Shown: positions 26,733-34,298 of the stretch, piece by piece | Layout: each line of letters starts with the position of its first letter | Position numbering within the stretch: the first letter of the stretch is position 1 | Notes under the pieces: model-generated | What the model was told of the DNA's origin: nothing | The model's input: only the letters and a program-made list of their open reading frames with translations | Database searches by the model: none | Source of the DNA: Candidatus Dechloromonas phosphorivorans | GTDB lineage: Bacteria; Pseudomonadota; Gammaproteobacteria; Burkholderiales; Rhodocyclaceae | Reading direction: 5' to 3' | Assembly: GCA_016714975.1 (NCBI GenBank) | Contig: JADKBR010000001.1 | Span: forward strand, 248,001-312,000 | DNA: 64,000 bases | Program-made: the position numbers and the translations under genes

Positions 26733-27353
26733 ATGGAAATGAACGAAAAGCCCGCGAAGCGTTACCGGATCACCCCCCCGCGCCAGCAAGGAGGCGCGGT
26801 GCTGATGGTCGCTCTGGTTTTCCTCGTCATCATCACCATGCTGGGCTTGACCGCGATGCGCACCAACGTCATCGAGGAGCGGTTGGCCGGCAACAGCCGC
26901 GATTGGGCGCTCGCCTTCCAGGCGGCCGAAGCCGCCCTGCGCGATGCGGAGAAGGACATCCAGTCCGGGACGCGTTTTGTCGGGGAAACCGGCTTTGTTC
27001 CGGCGTGCACGAACGGACTGTGCACCCCGCAGATCGATGGCACGGCCATCTGGCAGGATCTCGAGACAGCGGCGAATTCGGGGTGGATGACTGGCGCCAG
27101 CGCCGGACCGAGCATCGCCTACGGCACCTATACCAATCCCACTCCCGCCACCGTCGCCAATGTTGCCCGGCAGCCCCGTTACCTCATCGAGGTCGTGACC
27201 GAAAAAGGCAGCAGCCTGTCGCAAAAAGGGGGTTATGGAAACCAGGGCAATCAATACGTTTACCGCGTAACCGCCCGTGGCTTCGGCACCAGCGTCGATT
27301 CTAGCGGCAACCCGATCGCCCGCGTGACCGTCCAAAGCATGTACAAGCCGTGA
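26733..27353 (+). CDS. pilX: Type IV pilus assembly protein PilX
   Basis: This 206-residue PilX-type protein has the N-terminal PilX_N motif QQGGAVLMVALVFLVIITML, then RTNVIEERLAGNSRDWALAFQAAEAALRDAE, which is highly typical. Start at 26733 or 26739 (both in frame). It lies directly between pilW and pilY1. Confidence 0.92.
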   Translation: MEMNEKPAKRYRITPPRQQGGAVLMVALVFLVIITMLGLTAMRTNVIEERLAGNSRDWALAFQAAEAALRDAEKDIQSGTRFVGETGFVPACTNGLCTPQIDGTAIWQDLETAANSGWMTGASAGPSIAYGTYTNPTPATVANVARQPRYLIEVVTEKGSSLSQKGGYGNQGNQYVYRVTARGFGTSVDSSGNPIARVTVQSMYKP

Positions 27354-27370
27354 TTTACAGGAGTACTACC

Positions 27371-30300
27371 ATGAATGCTCGCAAAATTCCTCTTTGGCGC
27401 CGGTTTACGCTGTGTTTCACCGCACTGTCGCTGGTAGCACCGTGGCCCCTGATTCCGTCGGCGATGGCGGCGCCAACCCCGCTGACGCTGAGCCAGATTC
27501 CGCTGTTCATCACGACCGGCACCAAGGCCAACGTGCTGCTGATTCTTGACAACTCGAACAGCATGGACGAGAACGCCAGCGGCGCGGCGGTCGGAAGCGC
27601 CAACGCCAACAGCAAATCGGAAATTGCCCGCGGCGTGGCGAAGAATATCGTCGCCAGCTACGCCGGCAAGATCAACATGGGATTGATGGCCTATCAGCAG
27701 GGGGCCAATTCCCTGAGAAATCTGCACAACTCGCCCTACGACGCCAGCTTCGATCCGACGCACTACGATGCATCATGGACGGGGACGCGCGCATCGCCGA
27801 CCCACAAGAAGTTCAGGACGCCAAACCTGAGCGACGCCGGCAAGTATGTCTACTTTAACGTCGCCCTTCCGTTCTACTCCACCTCCAACCAGGGCACGGC
27901 CTTCTGCAAGTCGACGACCGCGAATGCCTCGCCGAATATTGCTCACCCGGATGGTTTCTGGGATGTTGGCGATTCGGTGACCGGCCCCTGGGACAGCTAT
28001 TCCTGTTACAACACCAAGACCGGAAACTCGAACACGACGGGTTGGAGCAGCCTTGTCGGCAACTACACGTTCACCCCGACGGACAGTGACTACGCGCAGA
28101 GCATCGTCGATTTTGGCCAGTACATGACTTGGGACTGGGTCAGCCTGACCTGGTTCAACAATACCTCTCCCGGCCGTGGATACCTGCACACGCCCATTGC
28201 CTTGCTTGATTCGACTCAGGCCGGCAAGCTCAACACCAAACTCGCCACCTCGCAATTTACCAACAACCAGCCGACCAATGCTGCTTACCCGCTCCAGAAC
28301 GCTGGCCTGACCCCGATCGAGGGCACGCTGCTGACCGCGAAGGACTATTTCGGGGGTTCCTGGAACACCGCCGCTGAAGGCTATACGGCGGGCTGCTACC
28401 CGCTCCCCACGTCCTGCGGGAAGGACTTCGTCGTTCTGGTGACCGACGGCCTCCCCTCCACGGACAAGAACGGCGCCCTGATCACCAGCACGACAACGGC
28501 GCTCAATGACGCCGCAACGGCCGCCGCCACTCTCAAAGCAGCCGGCGTGGAAACCTATGTCGTCGGCTTCGCCCTGCCCTACGGCACCAATCCGGCCCAA
28601 CTGGACACGGTGGCCGCAGCGGGCGGTACCGGCACAGCCTACTCGGCAAGCAATCAGACAACGCTCAATGCGGCGCTCACGGCGATTTTTGCCGACATCA
28701 TGCAGAAGACCGGTTCGGCGGCTGCGGTTGCAACCAATTCGACCTCGCTCAATTCGAGTAGCGCAATCTATCAGGCCAAATTCGACTCCACCGAATGGAG
28801 CGGCCAGCTCCTCGCCTATGTCGTCGGAACCACCGGAGTGATTCCCAGCACCCCGACCTGGGACGCCGCCCAGAATCTGCCGACCTACTCCGCGCGCAAG
28901 ATCATTTCATACAAGCCGAGCAGCGGGGCTGGTATCGCTTTCGCATGGCCGGTCAATCCCGCTTCGCCGACCGCGACCGAGATGGATACGGCCCAGAGTA
29001 CGGCGATCGGCGGCAGCGCGGTTCTCGACTACCTGCGCGGAAGCGCTTCCAACGAAGGGACTGGCGGCACCAACTACCGGCCGCGGCCAACGAGCAAGCT
29101 GGGCGACATCATCAATTCGTCGCCAGTGTTCGTCGAGAAGCCTAAAGGGGGATACGCCGAGAGTATCGAGACGGTATCCTACTCGACCTTTGTATCGAGC
29201 TATGCGGCGCGTACCCCGGTACTCTATGTCGGCGGCAACGACGGGATGCTGCACGGTTTCCGCGCCACCGATGGCGTCGAGTTGTTGGCGTATGTGCCGT
29301 CCTCGGCATATCCGCAGTTGCAGAGTCTGAGCTCCCAAAACTACGCCCACCGGTACTTCGTGGATGGATCCCCGACGGCAGCCGATGTCTTTTACGGCAG
29401 CCAATGGCATACGGTGCTGGTCGGCGGCCTTAACGGCGGCGGCCAGGGAATCTATGCGCTGGACGTCACCTACCCGGCCGCAGCGACCGGGGTGACCAAT
29501 GTTTCGGGCTCGTCCACGTTTTCCGAAGCCAATGCCGCGTCACTGGTGCTCTGGGAGTTCACCGACCGTGACATGAATTCAACGTCTACGACCAATACCA
29601 ATTTCGATGCCGATCTCGGTTACACCTACAGTCAGCCAGCCATCGGTAAAATGGCTAACGGCAAATGGGCGGCAGTATTCGGCAATGGTTACAACAACAC
29701 GAATGCCGACGGCGCCGCGAGCACCACGGGGAATGCCGTGCTCTATGTTGTCGATGTCCAGACCGGCCAACTGATCAAGAAGTTCGACACCGGGAAAGGC
29801 ATGACGAGCAGCCCCAATACCAACACCCCGAACGGCCTCGCCTCACCGGCCATCGTCGATGTCGATGGTGACGAGATCATCGATTACATCTATGCCGGCG
29901 ACCTGCAGGGCAACATGTGGAAGTTCGACGTAACCAATACCAACCCAAGCCAGTGGGACTCGGCATACAAGAGCACCAGCAACCCCACGCCACTGTTCAC
30001 CGCATTGATGGGATCGACACCGCAACCGATCACCGAACGCCCCGAGGTTGGCGAACATCCTGAAGGCGGCGTACTGGTCTATTTCGGCACGGGCAAGTAC
30101 ATCGAAACCGGCGACAATTCCGGCACCGGCCAGACCACCCAGACCTTCTACGGCATTTGGGACAATGGTGCCGCGGTCGGCAACTCGCGCAGCCCGCTCC
30201 TGCAGCAGCAGATTCTTGCCGAGGTCACCTCCAACAGTGAATTGTGGCGCCTGACCAGCAACAACGTGCCGACGTGGACCGGCGGCAGCGCCCACAAGGG

Positions 30301-30751
30301 CTGGTACATCGACCTGTACAACACCCAGGGTGGCAACACCAACAACTATGGCGAACGACAGGTCAGCAACCCCATACTGACGAACAAGCGACTGGTGTTC
30401 ACGACCCTGATTCCGGCAGCCAATCCTTGCGCATACGGTGGCGACAGCTGGCTTATGGAACTGAACCCGGAAACTGGCGGGCGCTTCACTTTCTCGCCCT
30501 TCGATGTCAATGGCACGGGCGGCTTCACGACTGCGGATTTCCTGACCGGTGGCACCGTAACCACCCCGGCGCCCGTTACCGGCAGAAAACTTTCGGGGGG
30601 TATTGCCGGCGCGCCAGCCATCATGTATGACCCGAGCAACAAGACTGAAATCAAGTACTTCAGCCAATCGAGCGGCGTACTCAAGGCAGTCAAGGAAAAC
30701 CCCGGCGGTGCCTCAGGCCGTGTCTCGTGGCGCGAAATCATCGGAAACTAG
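27371..30751 (+). CDS. pilY1: PilY1-family pilus tip adhesin / assembly factor
   Basis: This 1126-residue exported protein starts at ATG 27371 with AGGAG 8 nt upstream. After the signal peptide it has a von Willebrand A-like domain with the MIDAS motif LILDNSNSMDEN and VVLVTDGLPSTD. The C-terminal PilY1 beta-propeller includes LYVGGNDGMLHGFRATDG and a calcium-binding loop DVDGDEIIDYIYAGD. PilY1 sits at the pilus tip, controls retraction and primes assembly with PilV/W/X. No disruption is seen. Confidence 0.95.
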   Translation: MNARKIPLWRRFTLCFTALSLVAPWPLIPSAMAAPTPLTLSQIPLFITTGTKANVLLILDNSNSMDENASGAAVGSANANSKSEIARGVAKNIVASYAGKINMGLMAYQQGANSLRNLHNSPYDASFDPTHYDASWTGTRASPTHKKFRTPNLSDAGKYVYFNVALPFYSTSNQGTAFCKSTTANASPNIAHPDGFWDVGDSVTGPWDSYSCYNTKTGNSNTTGWSSLVGNYTFTPTDSDYAQSIVDFGQYMTWDWVSLTWFNNTSPGRGYLHTPIALLDSTQAGKLNTKLATSQFTNNQPTNAAYPLQNAGLTPIEGTLLTAKDYFGGSWNTAAEGYTAGCYPLPTSCGKDFVVLVTDGLPSTDKNGALITSTTTALNDAATAAATLKAAGVETYVVGFALPYGTNPAQLDTVAAAGGTGTAYSASNQTTLNAALTAIFADIMQKTGSAAAVATNSTSLNSSSAIYQAKFDSTEWSGQLLAYVVGTTGVIPSTPTWDAAQNLPTYSARKIISYKPSSGAGIAFAWPVNPASPTATEMDTAQSTAIGGSAVLDYLRGSASNEGTGGTNYRPRPTSKLGDIINSSPVFVEKPKGGYAESIETVSYSTFVSSYAARTPVLYVGGNDGMLHGFRATDGVELLAYVPSSAYPQLQSLSSQNYAHRYFVDGSPTAADVFYGSQWHTVLVGGLNGGGQGIYALDVTYPAAATGVTNVSGSSTFSEANAASLVLWEFTDRDMNSTSTTNTNFDADLGYTYSQPAIGKMANGKWAAVFGNGYNNTNADGAASTTGNAVLYVVDVQTGQLIKKFDTGKGMTSSPNTNTPNGLASPAIVDVDGDEIIDYIYAGDLQGNMWKFDVTNTNPSQWDSAYKSTSNPTPLFTALMGSTPQPITERPEVGEHPEGGVLVYFGTGKYIETGDNSGTGQTTQTFYGIWDNGAAVGNSRSPLLQQQILAEVTSNSELWRLTSNNVPTWTGGSAHKGWYIDLYNTQGGNTNNYGERQVSNPILTNKRLVFTTLIPAANPCAYGGDSWLMELNPETGGRFTFSPFDVNGTGGFTTADFLTGGTVTTPAPVTGRKLSGGIAGAPAIMYDPSNKTEIKYFSQSSGVLKAVKENPGGASGRVSWREIIGN

Positions 30752-30760
30752 GAGAAACTC

Positions 30761-31000
30761 ATGAAGCGAATCCTCAAGGCAATCCCTGCGGCGTTGCTGG
30801 CTGTCACCACCTTGCTGCCGACCGCCGCGCTGTCCGTCACCGACATTGTTCCGGAAAAGACTGTTGCGCCTGCTCCGGGCAGTCCGCAGGAGCCGAAGGC
30901 GGCGGCGGTGCGTAACCAGGCACGCCCGCAGCCACAGGCCAACGGCACTCAAGGGGTCAAGAAACCCGCGAGCAACGCGGTGAGAGAACCAATAAAATGA
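30761..31000 (+). CDS. Small exported protein between pilY1 and pilE
   Basis: This 79-residue protein has a signal peptide (AIPAALLAVTTLLPTAALS) and a Pro/Ala/Gln-rich basic mature part (PAPGSPQEPKAAAVRNQARP...). AGGAG precedes the ATG. It starts 9 nt after pilY1 and overlaps pilE by 4 nt, so it belongs to the pilus operon. I do not recognise a family. Confidence 0.7.
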   Translation: MKRILKAIPAALLAVTTLLPTAALSVTDIVPEKTVAPAPGSPQEPKAAAVRNQARPQPQANGTQGVKKPASNAVREPIK

Positions 31001-31422
31001 GACCAGCCGTTCAACGTGGTTTCACGCTCATTGAAGTCATGATCGTCGTCGCGATACTGGGGGTGATTGCAGCCATTGCCTTCCCTTCATACATGGAGAG
31101 CGTCAGGAAATCCCGGCGTGCCGATGCGAAGTCGGCATTGATGGCCGCCTCGCAGGCAATGGAAAAATATTTTACCGAGCGCCAGACTTACGCAACCGCA
31201 ACGCTGGGATCAAACGCTACTGATGTCTACCCGACAACCTCTCCCGATGGCTATTACACCTTAAGCTTTTCGGTTGCGTCGACCGCCAGCGCCTATAGCC
31301 TTCAGGCGGCACCCACTGCCGGCAAAGGTCAGACCAGTGACAAGTGCGGGACATTCAGTATCAATCAGCTTGGTGCCAAAGGTGTAAGTGGTGGGTCGCT
31401 GAATGCGGCGGCCTGCTGGTAG
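30997..31422 (+). CDS. pilE: PilE-type minor pilin
   Basis: This 141-residue type IV pilin has a 7-residue leader ending QRG|FTLIEVMIVVAILGVIAAIAF with Glu at +5. It then has PSYMESVRKSRRADAKSALMAASQAMEKYFTERQ and a two-Cys C-terminal loop (DKCGTFSI...AACW). This is the PilE class that ends fimT-pilVWXY1E operons. It is probably a minor rather than major pilin because of its operon position. Confidence 0.92.
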   Translation: MRPAVQRGFTLIEVMIVVAILGVIAAIAFPSYMESVRKSRRADAKSALMAASQAMEKYFTERQTYATATLGSNATDVYPTTSPDGYYTLSFSVASTASAYSLQAAPTAGKGQTSDKCGTFSINQLGAKGVSGGSLNAAACW

Positions 31423-31432
31423 CTTGTGAGCG

Positions 31433-32107
31433 TTGCCTGATTCAGGACCTCAACTGAATGGCATTCACGGTTCCTGCCGCGGGCCATTCACGGCAGCCGC
31501 GTGTCCTCCCGCAGTTCAACGCAAGGCTGGTTTCCGGATCGCCGGTTGTCTGTTGCTGTCGGTACTCCTGCATTTGACTTCAGGCTTCTGCCTGTCGTCC
31601 AGGGACCCGTCTGGCGTTGCCGATGCCAGATTGGCCTTCCATCTGCCAACGGCCAACGCCCTGTCGGCCGATCTGGTTCAGAAAATACCCGTACGGACGC
31701 CGCCTGAACGATTTGACGAAGCCCGGGCAACAACAGGCCCGACCGGAAAAGACCCGGAACTTCCGCAAGACAGCCCCTCCGGCGCCAGAAAGACAGAATG
31801 GATTCCACCCAATTACTTTGCGCCGGAGCAACTTTCCCGCAGGCCACGCCTACGGGCAGCCATCTCTCTCGACGCGCCGGACTTGCCGCCAGAAGCAGCA
31901 TCGGGCACCCTGACCATTCAGTTGCTGCTCAGTGCCGATGGATCCGTCGATGAAGTCATCGTCGCCTCGTCGACACTGCCTCAGCCCTTGGTCGACGCCG
32001 CTGTGCAGGCTTTTTCGTTAGCATCGTTCGAACCTGGACAAATCGCCGGGACGCCTGTGCGTAGCCAATTTTTTCTGGAAGTTCGCTATGAGGCCCACCA
32101 CCCCTGA
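31433..32107 (+). CDS. TonB-C-domain-like protein
   Basis: This is a 224-residue ORF with TTG as the only plausible start. It has one hydrophobic segment (FRIAGCLLLSVLLHLTSGFCL), a Pro-rich periplasmic linker, and a C-terminal TonB-like fold (GTLTIQLLLSADGSVDEVIV...LVDAAVQAFSLASFEPGQIAG...QFFLEVRYE). It lacks ExbB/ExbD neighbours. It follows pilE by 10 nt and may be co-transcribed. Role unknown; TonB-like energy transduction or a structural protein are both possible. Confidence 0.65.
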   Translation: MPDSGPQLNGIHGSCRGPFTAAACPPAVQRKAGFRIAGCLLLSVLLHLTSGFCLSSRDPSGVADARLAFHLPTANALSADLVQKIPVRTPPERFDEARATTGPTGKDPELPQDSPSGARKTEWIPPNYFAPEQLSRRPRLRAAISLDAPDLPPEAASGTLTIQLLLSADGSVDEVIVASSTLPQPLVDAAVQAFSLASFEPGQIAGTPVRSQFFLEVRYEAHHP

Positions 32108-32208
32108 TGGAAAAACGTGTCGATATTCTTTACACACATGCCGCCAGAAAAATACCGGCAAAAATTATCTTTCAATAAAATCAATCTGTTAAAAAAATAC
32201 TTCTCATA

Positions 32209-32224
32209 TGGTATGAATCATGCT
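32209..32224 (+). promoter_or_regulatory. Sigma-54-type -24/-12 promoter of the PEP-CTERM peptide gene
   Basis: TGGTATGAATCATGCT (32209-32224) matches TGGCACG-N4-TTGCT at the key GG and GC with exactly 10 nt between them; three less critical bases differ. The predicted start near 32235 leaves a short leader with AAGGAG before the ATG at 32267. PEP-CTERM genes are often RpoN/PrsR controlled. The surrounding 159-nt gap (32108-32266) is AT-rich and otherwise empty. Confidence 0.55.
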
Positions 32225-32266
32225 TTGTTTCAAACGTAACACCAAACTCATCAAGGAGAAACCATC

Positions 32267-32413
32267 ATGAAATTCGTCGTTCTTGCCTTTACCGCTTTGG
32301 CTTCAAGCTTCGCAAATGCAGCAGTCGTTACCCAACTTCCAGAGCCTGAAATGTGGGCCCTTCTGGGAATCGCTGGCGTTGCCGCCGTCGCCGTGAAGCA
32401 TTTCAAGAAGTAA
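32267..32413 (+). CDS. Minimal PEP-CTERM peptide (48 residues)
   Basis: The 48-residue ORF starts MKFVVLAFTALASSFANA, a signal peptide with a cleavage site after ANA. It ends in a PEP-CTERM sorting tail: LPEPEMWALLGIAG, then a hydrophobic run AVAAVAV-like segment and the basic end KHFKK. Only about three residues lie between signal and sorting motif, so there is almost no passenger domain. AAGGAG is well placed. PEP-CTERM tails are cut by exosortase and attach proteins to exopolysaccharide or the envelope. No exosortase gene is in the window. Confidence 0.8.
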   Translation: MKFVVLAFTALASSFANAAVVTQLPEPEMWALLGIAGVAAVAVKHFKK

Positions 32414-32437
32414 TATTCTCGGAAGGGGCGGTTCCAA

Positions 32438-33361
32438 TCAACGGGACAGCCCCTTCGGCAACGGGAAGGAAACCGCCTCCTCAACACGGATTAGCTGCTT
32501 TACTTCAGCGTTTGTCAGCTTGCAGATACGGTCTACCACCCGCTCAACAATGACTTCAGGGGCGGATGCGCCGGCTGTGATGCCGATGTTTTCCTTGCCG
32601 GCCAGCCATTCGGCGCAAATTTCCTCCGGTCCATCAACCAGGTAGGCCTCGATACCGCGGGCCTGAGCCACTTCTCTTAAACGACGCGAGTTGGAACTGT
32701 TGGGACTTCCAACAACAATGACGAGGTCGCTTTCCTCTGCCAGCGCCTTCACAGCGTCCTGACGGTTTTGTGTCGCGTAGCAGATGTCGTCCTTCTTGGG
32801 CCCCTGCACACTTGGAAAATGCTGCTTGAGCGCAGCAATCACCTGCGACGCATCGTCGATTGACAGCGTCGTCTGAGTAACGAATGACAGTTGATCTGGC
32901 TGGGTCACCTTAAGTTGCCCGACATCGCCAACAGTCTCGACGAGATACATCCCGTCCCGGCTCTGCCCCATGGTGCCCTCGACTTCCGGATGCCCCCTGT
33001 GGCCAATCATCACCACTTCCCTTGCCTGATGGCGCATCTTGCCGACTTCGACGTGCACCTTGGTGACCAGCGGGCAGGTTGCATCGAAGACTTTGAGGCC
33101 GCGTTGTTCGGCTTCGTCGCGCACCGCCTTGGAGACCCCGTGGGCGCTGAAGATGACCGTGCTGCCGGCTGGCACCTCGCTGAGTTCCTCGATGAACACC
33201 GCGCCCTTGGCGCGCAGGTCGTCGCAGACGAACTTGTTGTGCACGACCTCATGGCGCACGTAGATCGGCACACCGAACTTTTCGAGCGCGCGCTCGACGA
33301 TGGCGATGGCCCGCTCGACACCGGCACAGAAGCCGCGGGGGTTGGCGAGGATGACTTGCAT
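32438..33361 (-). CDS. ispH: 4-hydroxy-3-methylbut-2-enyl diphosphate reductase
   Basis: IspH is the 4Fe-4S enzyme that makes IPP and DMAPP in the MEP pathway. The 307-residue protein starts MQVILANPRGFCAGVERAI (first Cys ligand) and has CPLVTKVH (second), ICYATQNRQ, SPNSSNSRRL and GITAGASAPE. It follows fkpB directly (TAA then ATG) as the last gene of the ileS-lspA-fkpB-ispH operon. Confidence 0.96.
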   Translation of the reverse strand: MQVILANPRGFCAGVERAIAIVERALEKFGVPIYVRHEVVHNKFVCDDLRAKGAVFIEELSEVPAGSTVIFSAHGVSKAVRDEAEQRGLKVFDATCPLVTKVHVEVGKMRHQAREVVMIGHRGHPEVEGTMGQSRDGMYLVETVGDVGQLKVTQPDQLSFVTQTTLSIDDASQVIAALKQHFPSVQGPKKDDICYATQNRQDAVKALAEESDLVIVVGSPNSSNSRRLREVAQARGIEAYLVDGPEEICAEWLAGKENIGITAGASAPEVIVERVVDRICKLTNAEVKQLIRVEEAVSFPLPKGLSR

Positions 33362-33790
33362 TTACATGATTCCGATAATTTCCACCTCGAAGCGGATCGT
33401 CTTTCCCGCCATCGGGTGGTTGAAGTCGAACAGGGCATGCGTCGCATCGAGTTCACGCAGGAACCCGGCAAAGCTGCCCCCGTTGGGTGCGGTGAATTCG
33501 ACGACCGAATTCTCCTTGAGTTCCATGTCGGCCGGCAGTCCGCTGCGGGCGATTCGCTCGACGAGGCGCGGGTTGTGCTGGCCGAAGGCTTCATCGGGTT
33601 CGAGCTGGAAGACGAAACGCTCCTGCGCCGGCAGGCCGATCAGCACGTTTTCCAGGTTCTCGGCAAGCTGGCCGCTGCCCATTTGCAGGGTCGCCGGGCC
33701 CATGTCGAACGTGGACAGGAACTCGTCGCCATCGACCGTCGAGATCCGGTAATGCAGCGTCAGATAGCTGTCGGAACGCACCGTCGTCAT
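33362..33790 (-). CDS. fkpB: FKBP-type peptidyl-prolyl isomerase (SlpA/FkpB)
   Basis: This 142-residue FKBP with an inserted flap has LTLHYRISTVDGDEFLSTFD, GSGQLAENLENVLIGLPAQER, EPDEAFGQHNPRLVERI and DFNHPMAGKTIRFEVEI, typical of SlpA/FkpB. It is a cytoplasmic isomerase/chaperone. The ATG lies where the lspA stop would be expected, but the lspA frame runs on through the first 200 nt of this gene. Confidence 0.93.
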   Translation of the reverse strand: MTTVRSDSYLTLHYRISTVDGDEFLSTFDMGPATLQMGSGQLAENLENVLIGLPAQERFVFQLEPDEAFGQHNPRLVERIARSGLPADMELKENSVVEFTAPNGGSFAGFLRELDATHALFDFNHPMAGKTIRFEVEIIGIM

Positions 33791-34298
33791 ACGCGTTTTC
33801 CTCGTTTTTCTTGCCTGCTGCGGTCAACTGCTCGAAAACGAGCAAAACCGCCCCGACGGTGATGGCGGAATCCGCCACGTTGAAAGCCGGCCAATAGAAG
33901 CCGGCGGCATGCCATTGAATGAAATCGACGACCGCGCCAAAGCGGATGCGGTCGATCACGTTGCCCAGCGCGCCGCCCATGATCAGGGCCAATGCCAGCG
34001 ACAACAGCTTTTGCTGCGGATGCTGGCGCAGCATGATCGCGATCCAGCCGGAGACGCCGATTGCCAGCAGCGTGAACAGCCACCGCTGCCAGCCCGGCTG
34101 ATCGGCCAGAAAACTGAACGCCGCTCCCGGATTGTAGGTCAGCACCCAGTTCCAGAACGGCGCGACGTAAATCGTCTCGCCGAACCGGATGTTTTCCAGC
34201 ACGAACCATTTGCTGAACTGGTCGAGGACGATGACCAGCCCGGCCAGCGCATACCAGCGCTTCGCGTCAGGCACAGGTACGAACCTCGCCGGTGCCAT
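33591..34298 (-). CDS. lspA: Lipoprotein signal peptidase, frame extended over fkpB
   Basis: LspA cleaves prolipoproteins at the membrane. The real part is about residues 1-169, with four TM segments and the catalytic Asp motifs GNVIDRI and FNVADSAI, plus LDQFSKWFV. After GKKNEENAYDD the frame continues for about 66 residues of Arg-rich sequence that is the fkpB gene read in another frame. A single indel in the A-rich stretch at about 33790-33825 would restore a TGA overlapping the fkpB ATG. The long ORF is therefore probably an artefact or a mutation. The start overlaps the ileS end by 32 nt. Confidence 0.85.
   Translation of the reverse strand: MAPARFVPVPDAKRWYALAGLVIVLDQFSKWFVLENIRFGETIYVAPFWNWVLTYNPGAAFSFLADQPGWQRWLFTLLAIGVSGWIAIMLRQHPQQKLLSLALALIMGGALGNVIDRIRFGAVVDFIQWHAAGFYWPAFNVADSAITVGAVLLVFEQLTAAGKKNEENAYDDGAFRQLSDAALPDLDGRWRRVPVHVRHGPGDPANGQRPACREPGKRADRPAGAGAFRLPARTR

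Noticed and set aside
32422..32456. Terminator between the PEP-CTERM gene and ispH
   Set aside because: An 8-bp repeat (GAAGGGGC/GCCCCTTC) exists but has no T-run on either strand and overlaps the ispH end, so I do not call it.
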